Part shown: piece by piece, positions 59,624 through 64,000 of the stretch | Position numbering within the stretch: position 1 is the stretch's first letter | Layout: each line of letters opens with the position of its first letter | Assembly: GCA_019192445.1 (NCBI GenBank) | Contig: JAHCMK010000007.1 | Location: 62,001 to 126,000 of the forward strand | Reading direction: 5' to 3' | DNA: 64,000 nucleotides | Source of the DNA: Oceanococcus sp. HetDA_MAG_MS8 | GTDB taxonomy: Bacteria > Pseudomonadota > Gammaproteobacteria > Nevskiales > Oceanococcaceae | The notes under the pieces: model-generated | The model's input: only the letters and a program-made list of their open reading frames with translations | Databases searched by the model: none | What the model was told of the DNA's origin: nothing | Program-made: the position numbers and the translations under genes

Positions 59624-60958
59624 CTAGCGAGCGCGCGATAGACGGGCTAGGTTATTCGGATTGAAGTACTCGTCTTCAAAATCGGCAATCGCAATGGGTG
59701 GGTCTTCATTGCTCATATCCATGGTGAGGTAACGGCCACCTTGCAGGTCATATACTGTCCCCAGTACCGGCATCACTGCGAGAAGGTCGTAGGCCATCGC
59801 CCAATGAGCCTCTTGGAAGCGCCACAGAGAATCACGTTTGTCGTAGATATCCACCAGAGCAATCGACCAGGAGTCTTCGTCTACGTAGAACACGCGCTTT
59901 TTGTAGATATGGCTGGTCCCATCTTTGAGTTCGGCTTCCACCACCCACACCCGATGAATCTCGTAGCGCGCTAGGTTTTGGTCAATATGGCCGGGCTTGA
60001 CGATGTCCTCGTATTTGAGGTCGCCAGAGTTCAGGCCATAGCTGTTGTAGGGGATAACCATCTCTTTTTGGCCGACCAGCTTGAAGGTGTAACGGTCGGT
60101 AGCGCCATTGAAGGCGTCGAGCTGGTCGTTGGTGCGCAGCCCATCAGCGCCTGTTCCAGGGTTGTCATAAGCCACATTAGGCGCACGTCGTGTACGGCGT
60201 TGCCCAGGGTTGTACAGCCAAGCCCGACGCGGCTCTTTGATTTGGTCGATGGTCTCATGCACCAACAAAATGCCACCGGCCTGGCGAGCTGGCGCTAGGG
60301 TCTTCTGTAGGAAATAGGTGGAGACATTGGCCAAGTCATCAAGGCTGATATCTGGATAGCTCCAGCCAAACTTCACGTCTTCTTTGAGCTTGAACAAAGC
60401 AAAGCTGCCGTTTTGCTGGACGGCGGCTTGGTTGTTATAGCGCACGATGGAACGCCCGCGAAAGCGCAGCTTGTGGTTCCAAATGACTTCTTTACCGGAA
60501 CTGGGGATGGGGAAGGGGATGCCGGTTACGGCGCCTTCCAAGGATTCGCCATCATTCTTTAAGGACGCTTGAGCGGCGTTCTTTTTGGTGGCCGCATAAA
60601 TATAGTCCGGTGCGGCGGCGCTACGGCGGGTTTTATAGACAGGAATGGTGTAAGACCCTTGTTCCAGCAATGCCTTTTGCCCGGCGCTGAGCATGTTGGC
60701 ATAGTCACCCATGTTGTCTTTGCTAATGACAAATTGCGGCTTGTCAGCCGCGAAGGGATCTTTATAGCGAGTCCCCTCTGGGCGGTCTTTTTTCGCGATA
60801 CCGCCATCCCAAGCGGGTATGGCACCACCATTGCCGGCCATGATTCCACCCATCGGGGTGAGCTCGGTGCCGAGCTTGCCGGGGTCGGCGGCATTGGTCG
60901 CGAAGCTAAGGCTGCTGAGCAGCGCAGCGGTCGCTAGAGTCGGAGTTAGACGTATCAT
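59624..60958 (-). CDS. DUF1329 domain-containing exported protein
   Basis: A 444-residue periplasmic or outer-membrane-associated protein with signal peptide (cleavage near FATNA). The DUF1329 region runs nearly full length, beginning KLGTELTPMGGIMAGNGGAI and containing IPAWDGG, RRAWLYNPGQRRTRRAPN, and FYVDEDSWSIALVDIYDKRD with WRFQEAHW. The fold is LolB/LolA-like by family annotation. These proteins often occur with RND or BNR-repeat partners in degraders of hydrophobic compounds, but here it stands alone, 70 bp after aguB. The ATG at 60958 has GGAG 8 bases upstream; a 44-residue longer frame is rejected. Confidence 0.9.
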   Translation of the reverse strand: MIRLTPTLATAALLSSLSFATNAADPGKLGTELTPMGGIMAGNGGAIPAWDGGIAKKDRPEGTRYKDPFAADKPQFVISKDNMGDYANMLSAGQKALLEQGSYTIPVYKTRRSAAAPDYIYAATKKNAAQASLKNDGESLEGAVTGIPFPIPSSGKEVIWNHKLRFRGRSIVRYNNQAAVQQNGSFALFKLKEDVKFGWSYPDISLDDLANVSTYFLQKTLAPARQAGGILLVHETIDQIKEPRRAWLYNPGQRRTRRAPNVAYDNPGTGADGLRTNDQLDAFNGATDRYTFKLVGQKEMVIPYNSYGLNSGDLKYEDIVKPGHIDQNLARYEIHRVWVVEAELKDGTSHIYKKRVFYVDEDSWSIALVDIYDKRDSLWRFQEAHWAMAYDLLAVMPVLGTVYDLQGGRYLTMDMSNEDPPIAIADFEDEYFNPNNLARLSRAR

Positions 60959-61028
60959 TGTTTGGTCTCCAGGCGAGTGTTTACGGGGGTTTTTGCTGAA
61001 TAATCGCATAGCCCTTGGCGGGCTCGCA

Positions 61029-61931
61029 TTAGCCGTCATGGTCTCTGTAGCGTTTAAGCAGGTCGCCGTAAGCGTCAATCCGCCGATCACGGAGGAATGG
61101 CCATATACGGCGCACGGATTCTGCGCGGCGCAAATCTAAGTCTGCCATCAAGGTGCAGCTTTCATCGGTTGGGGCCTGAGCTAGCCATTCACCTTGGGGG
61201 CCGCAAATAAAACTCGATCCCCAAAACTGAGCGCCAGCGGTGTGCCCGCTAGGGTCTAATTCGTGCCCAATGCGGTTGCAACTGAGCAGCGGCAAACCGT
61301 TGGCGATGGCATGCCCGCGCTGCACCGTCAGCCAGGCTTCACGCTGACGAGCTTGCTCCTCAGCGCTGTCATCAGGGTCCCAGCCGATGGCGGTGGGGTA
61401 GATCAGAATCTCGGCGCCGGCTAAGGCCATGAGGCGCGCGGCTTCTGGGTACCACTGATCCCAACACACCAGTACACCCAGACGACCTATAGCAGTATCA
61501 ATGGGTTCGAAACCCAGGTCGCCGGGGGTGAAATAGAACTTTTCGTAATAACCCGGATCATCGGGGATGTGCATTTTCCGGTATTTGCCCGCCAAACTGC
61601 CGTCCGCATCCAAGACGACGGCTGTGTTGTGCGACAAACCCGCTGCGCGACGCTCGAATAACGAGGCAACGATGACGCAGTTGCACTCTTCGGCGACGGC
61701 GCTCAGTGCCTGGGTGGAGGGGCCTGGTATGGGCTCCGCAAGATCATGTAAGTCGGGATCTTCCACCTGGCAAAAATAAGGCGTGTTGTGCAGTTCTTGC
61801 AGGACCACGAGCTGCGCACCCTGGGCCGCAGCGCTACGAATGGCCTCGATGTGAGCCTGAAGATTTTGCTCCGGGTGAGCACTGCATGCGCTTTGCACGG
61901 CAGCCACGCGAATAGTTTTGGGTTTATTCAT
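61029..61931 (-). CDS. aguB: N-carbamoylputrescine amidase
   Basis: A 300-residue nitrilase-superfamily amidase. The catalytic triad is Glu in VVLQELHNTPYFC, Lys in KYRKMHIPDDPGYYEKFYF and Cys in LVCWDQWYPEAARL. The DDPGYYEKFYFTPGD and GWDPDD stretches are typical of AguB. It turns N-carbamoylputrescine into putrescine, CO2 and ammonia, the step after AguA. The start at 61931 overlaps the end of aguA by 8 bp, so the two are coupled. A TTG two codons upstream is less likely. Confidence 0.94.
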   Translation of the reverse strand: MNKPKTIRVAAVQSACSAHPEQNLQAHIEAIRSAAAQGAQLVVLQELHNTPYFCQVEDPDLHDLAEPIPGPSTQALSAVAEECNCVIVASLFERRAAGLSHNTAVVLDADGSLAGKYRKMHIPDDPGYYEKFYFTPGDLGFEPIDTAIGRLGVLVCWDQWYPEAARLMALAGAEILIYPTAIGWDPDDSAEEQARQREAWLTVQRGHAIANGLPLLSCNRIGHELDPSGHTAGAQFWGSSFICGPQGEWLAQAPTDESCTLMADLDLRRAESVRRIWPFLRDRRIDAYGDLLKRYRDHDG

Positions 61932-62952
61932 GCGCAAGCGGGATATTCATGGTGGCGCAGTGCAGGCCGCCATATTGTTCGACCAGAGCACTGCAATCAA
62001 CGCCTTCGACCCGATGCTGGGGGCACAAGTTGCGTAGCAGCTCCAGCGCAGCGGAATCCGCGGGGTCGCTATACTGCGGAACCAGCAAAAAATCATTAAT
62101 AAACAGGAAGTTAGAATAACTGCTGGGCAAACCTGTCGGTGCCCGCGTATGCGCTTGCTGTGTATGCGGCAGAGCATGCAGCTCATAAGCTTGGCCGTTG
62201 GCTTGCTGCCACTGTGCTAACTCCTCGGCCATGGCCTGGAGTTCGGCAGAGTTGGGGCCTTCGCTTTCCGGTGCACCTTGGTAGACCAATACGCCGGGGG
62301 CAACAAAACGAACCAGCGTATCGATGTGGCCATCGGTGTCGTCGCCCGCTAAGCCGCCGTGTTCTAGCCAATGGAAACGCTTGATACCCAGGCTTGCGCG
62401 GAGCTTGTCTTCGATCATGGCTACGGAGAGCTCAGGGTTGCGCTTGGGGTCGAGCACACTCCGCGTGGTGGCCAGTAGCGTGCCCTGGCCATCGGTTTCC
62501 ACGCCTCCACCCTCGAGTACCCAGCCTTGAGTCTCCAAATCATGAATGTGCGCAAAGTCAGCGTTGTCGACCAACCAGGGCAGTAAAGCATTGTCATTTT
62601 GACTCGGGTACTTGCCGCCCCAACCGTCGAACTCGAACTTCAGTAGGCGAACCCGCCCCTTATCGTAGACCCCTATAGGCCCATGGTCGCGTACCCACAC
62701 ATCGCCCACCGGAGCATGTTGGCAGTGCACCGGGTGCGGCGTAATGCCAATAGCCTGCCTGAGATTGGCGATGTCTAAAGCCGCAGCCAGGCTGATGTAG
62801 ACCGGAGCTGCCTGAGCCAGTGCCTTAGCGAGGCTGATGAAAGCCTGATTGATGCGCGCAAAATCGGCGAAGTCGCCGGCGGGATCCGGCCAGGTCAGCA
62901 TTACAGCGGCCTGCCGCTCCCATTCTGCCGGCCAGCGTCGTTGCTCGGTCAA
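61924..62952 (-). CDS. aguA: Agmatine deiminase
   Basis: A 342-residue enzyme of the guanidino-modifying superfamily that turns agmatine into N-carbamoylputrescine and ammonia. Key residues: VWVRDHGPI, LEGGGVETDG, DDTDGHIDTLVRF with the catalytic His, and the nucleophilic Cys in YGGLHCATMNIP. The start is TTG at 62952: it has GAGGG 7 bases upstream and gives the family N-terminus (RWPAEWERQAAVMLTWP). It forms an operon with aguB, so the cell can make putrescine from arginine via agmatine. Arginine decarboxylase is not in view. Confidence 0.93.
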   Translation of the reverse strand: MTEQRRWPAEWERQAAVMLTWPDPAGDFADFARINQAFISLAKALAQAAPVYISLAAALDIANLRQAIGITPHPVHCQHAPVGDVWVRDHGPIGVYDKGRVRLLKFEFDGWGGKYPSQNDNALLPWLVDNADFAHIHDLETQGWVLEGGGVETDGQGTLLATTRSVLDPKRNPELSVAMIEDKLRASLGIKRFHWLEHGGLAGDDTDGHIDTLVRFVAPGVLVYQGAPESEGPNSAELQAMAEELAQWQQANGQAYELHALPHTQQAHTRAPTGLPSSYSNFLFINDFLLVPQYSDPADSAALELLRNLCPQHRVEGVDCSALVEQYGGLHCATMNIPLAHE

Positions 62953-62954
62953 AC

Positions 62955-63242
62955 TTAGCCCTCGGTGCTAGGACTACGCAGTCCGTCCTTGCGCTGTAGC
63001 TCGGGGTGAGCGTTGCGCGGCACAGCGATGATGAGCTGTTGGTGCTCGAAGTACAGCCGGTCTTCGGGATAAACCCAGGTTGTAATCGGCGGTTCGCCTA
63101 CTGGCCCGCGGATACTTTGGGGCTCGCCGCGCTCAGCGCGCACTTGGTCCATGGTCGCTCCAGGCGTCTGAGCCCAGGCCGCAGAAAGACAGCCAAGCAA
63201 AAGGGTGCAGCCTATTAGGCGCAAAAACATGCGGATTGCCAT
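62955..63242 (-). CDS. Small exported protein (BamE/SmpA-like pattern)
   Basis: A 95-residue protein with a signal peptide (FLRLIGCTLLLGCLSAAWAQ). The mature part has the spacing GATMDQVRAERGEPQSIRGP and PITTWVYPEDRLYFEHQQLI. Short proteins of this pattern resemble the BamE/SmpA fold, where Gly-x-Thr-x-x-x-Val starts the first helix, but function is unknown. Its stop is 2 bp before the aguA start, so it may be the first gene of the agu operon. The start is uncertain (63242 or 63230); neither has a ribosome site. Confidence 0.65.
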   Translation of the reverse strand: MAIRMFLRLIGCTLLLGCLSAAWAQTPGATMDQVRAERGEPQSIRGPVGEPPITTWVYPEDRLYFEHQQLIIAVPRNAHPELQRKDGLRSPSTEG

Positions 63243-63278
63243 CGGTTCATAACAGCAGCTGAGTATACTGCGCCTGCA

Positions 63279-64000
63279 ATGCAACTCCCGATCCCTCTCC
63301 GTATTGGCCTGCGCTACACCCGCGCCAAGCGCCGCAACCACTTCATCTCCTTTATTTCTGCCACCTCCATGGGCGGAATTGCGCTGGGGGTGACGGCATT
63401 GATTACCGTCATCTCGGTGATGAACGGATTCGAATCCGAACTGCGTAGCCGAATTTTGGGCATGACCCCGCACTTGCAGCTGCAGCGTTGGGATGGGCCG
63501 ATGACGGAATGGCCTACCGTTCAAGAGCAACTAGCGCAGCGCCCCGAGGTGCGTAGTGTGCGGCCTTTTGTTTCCGGTGAGGGCATGGTGCGCGGGGCAG
63601 GGCAGCTGTCCGGCGCAATCTTGCGCGGCGTTGATCCAGCGCATGAAACCGGTGACCAAGGCCTGGCACCGCATGTGATTGTGGGGCAGCTGGACGACCT
63701 ACAGCCAGGCAGCTTTGATGTGGTACTAGGGCGCCATCTTGCGCGTGCTCTGGGCGTGGCTCCGGGCGACAGTATCGATTTGATGATCCCGCAGGCGCAG
63801 GTGACACCACTGGGCCTCACTCCGCGGTTTCGGCGCTGCACGGTGGTCGGCTTGTTTGAAGTGGGCATGTACGAGTTCGACCGCAGCCTGGTTTTGATGC
63901 ACCGGAGTGATGCGGCCAAGCTGTATCGATTGGGTGATGCGGTGCATGGCCTGAGCCTCAGCCTGCATGAGCCAATGCGCGCCCCTTGGATTGCGGCGGA
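63279..64000 (+). CDS. Lipoprotein-releasing ABC transporter permease LolC/LolE (3' end outside window)
   Basis: The first 240 codons are visible; the frame runs off the end. It begins PLRIGLRYTRAKRRNHFISF, followed by a transmembrane helix with GIALGVTALITVISVMNGFE, the hallmark of LolC/LolE and of the MacB periplasmic core. The periplasmic domain follows (LRGVDPAHE, VVLGRHLARALGV, FEVGMYEFDRSL). With LolD this permease lifts mature lipoproteins from the inner membrane to LolA. It fits the lipoproteins and lgt seen here. TATACT at 63264-63269 is a good -10 just 10 bp before the ATG, so the mRNA may be almost leaderless. Confidence 0.92.
   Translation, partial: MQLPIPLRIGLRYTRAKRRNHFISFISATSMGGIALGVTALITVISVMNGFESELRSRILGMTPHLQLQRWDGPMTEWPTVQEQLAQRPEVRSVRPFVSGEGMVRGAGQLSGAILRGVDPAHETGDQGLAPHVIVGQLDDLQPGSFDVVLGRHLARALGVAPGDSIDLMIPQAQVTPLGLTPRFRRCTVVGLFEVGMYEFDRSLVLMHRSDAAKLYRLGDAVHGLSLSLHEPMRAPWIAA

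Overview
The window reads as about 64 kb of ordinary chromosome from a free-living gammaproteobacterium. It is GC-rich (roughly 58-60% by eye) and densely coded, with gene sets typical of marine or oil-associated heterotrophs: a fadE/fadB/fadA beta-oxidation cluster, a DUF1329 protein, prkA-yeaH-spoVR, a PilY1-type minor pilin operon, and rhombosortase-type (GlyGly-CTERM) proteases. A Nevskiales/Salinisphaerales-like relative is a guess only. No phage, insertion sequence, CRISPR array or rRNA operon is visible.

Layout. 1-7.1 kb: a type IV pilus minor-pilin operon (fimT/gspH fragment, pilV, pilW, pilX, pilY1, pilE), followed by a tRNA-Thr. 7.3-15.2 kb: a secreted subtilisin-like protease, a CaiB/racemase-type CoA enzyme, a LysR regulator divergent from an SDR dehydrogenase, and a thiolase. 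15.3-20.4 kb: the prkA-yeaH-spoVR stress operon, read leftward from a good sigma-54 promoter. 20.6-22.8 kb: groES-groEL with a sigma-32-like promoter and a CIRCE operator. 23-26.6 kb: a lipoprotein subtilase, lgt, thyA and a small ferredoxin. 26.8-31.6 kb: a MazEF module, a WYL regulator, a GMC oxidoreductase and galE. 31.8-38.3 kb: fadE, fadB-like and fadA-like genes (fadA carries an apparent one-base frameshift) divergent from a TetR regulator, with a duplicated operator. 38.4-40.4 kb: rpsP-rimM-trmD-rplS. 40.5-45.7 kb: a DUF5666 lipoprotein with a DUF6502 gene, and an M4 metalloprotease. 45.8-49.7 kb: htpG and three tandem short BLUF blue-light photoreceptors. 49.8-58.9 kb: sat, ileS (type 2), gltX, an M23 peptidase, a HIT protein and a GT39 glycosyltransferase. 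58.9-59.6 kb: a gene-free stretch with a large inverted repeat of structured hairpins. 59.6-64 kb: a DUF1329 protein, aguB, aguA, a small secreted protein, and the start of a LolC/LolE gene.

Most noteworthy: (i) three BLUF-only photoreceptors in a row, each keeping all key flavin-pocket residues at identical positions; (ii) an IleRS2 whose class I HIGH signature is rearranged to GVHH, the change linked to mupirocin hyper-resistance; (iii) a two-hairpin DNA element found three times, with conserved GTCCT/GTCCAT loops, a conserved A-G mismatch and covarying stems, two copies forming a ~400 bp inverted repeat; (iv) a fadA frameshift in a T6 run next to a duplicated TetR operator; (v) two proteases with GlyGly-CTERM tails plus a related lipoprotein subtilase; (vi) a PilY1 whose von Willebrand domain carries two tandem beta-sandwich insertions.
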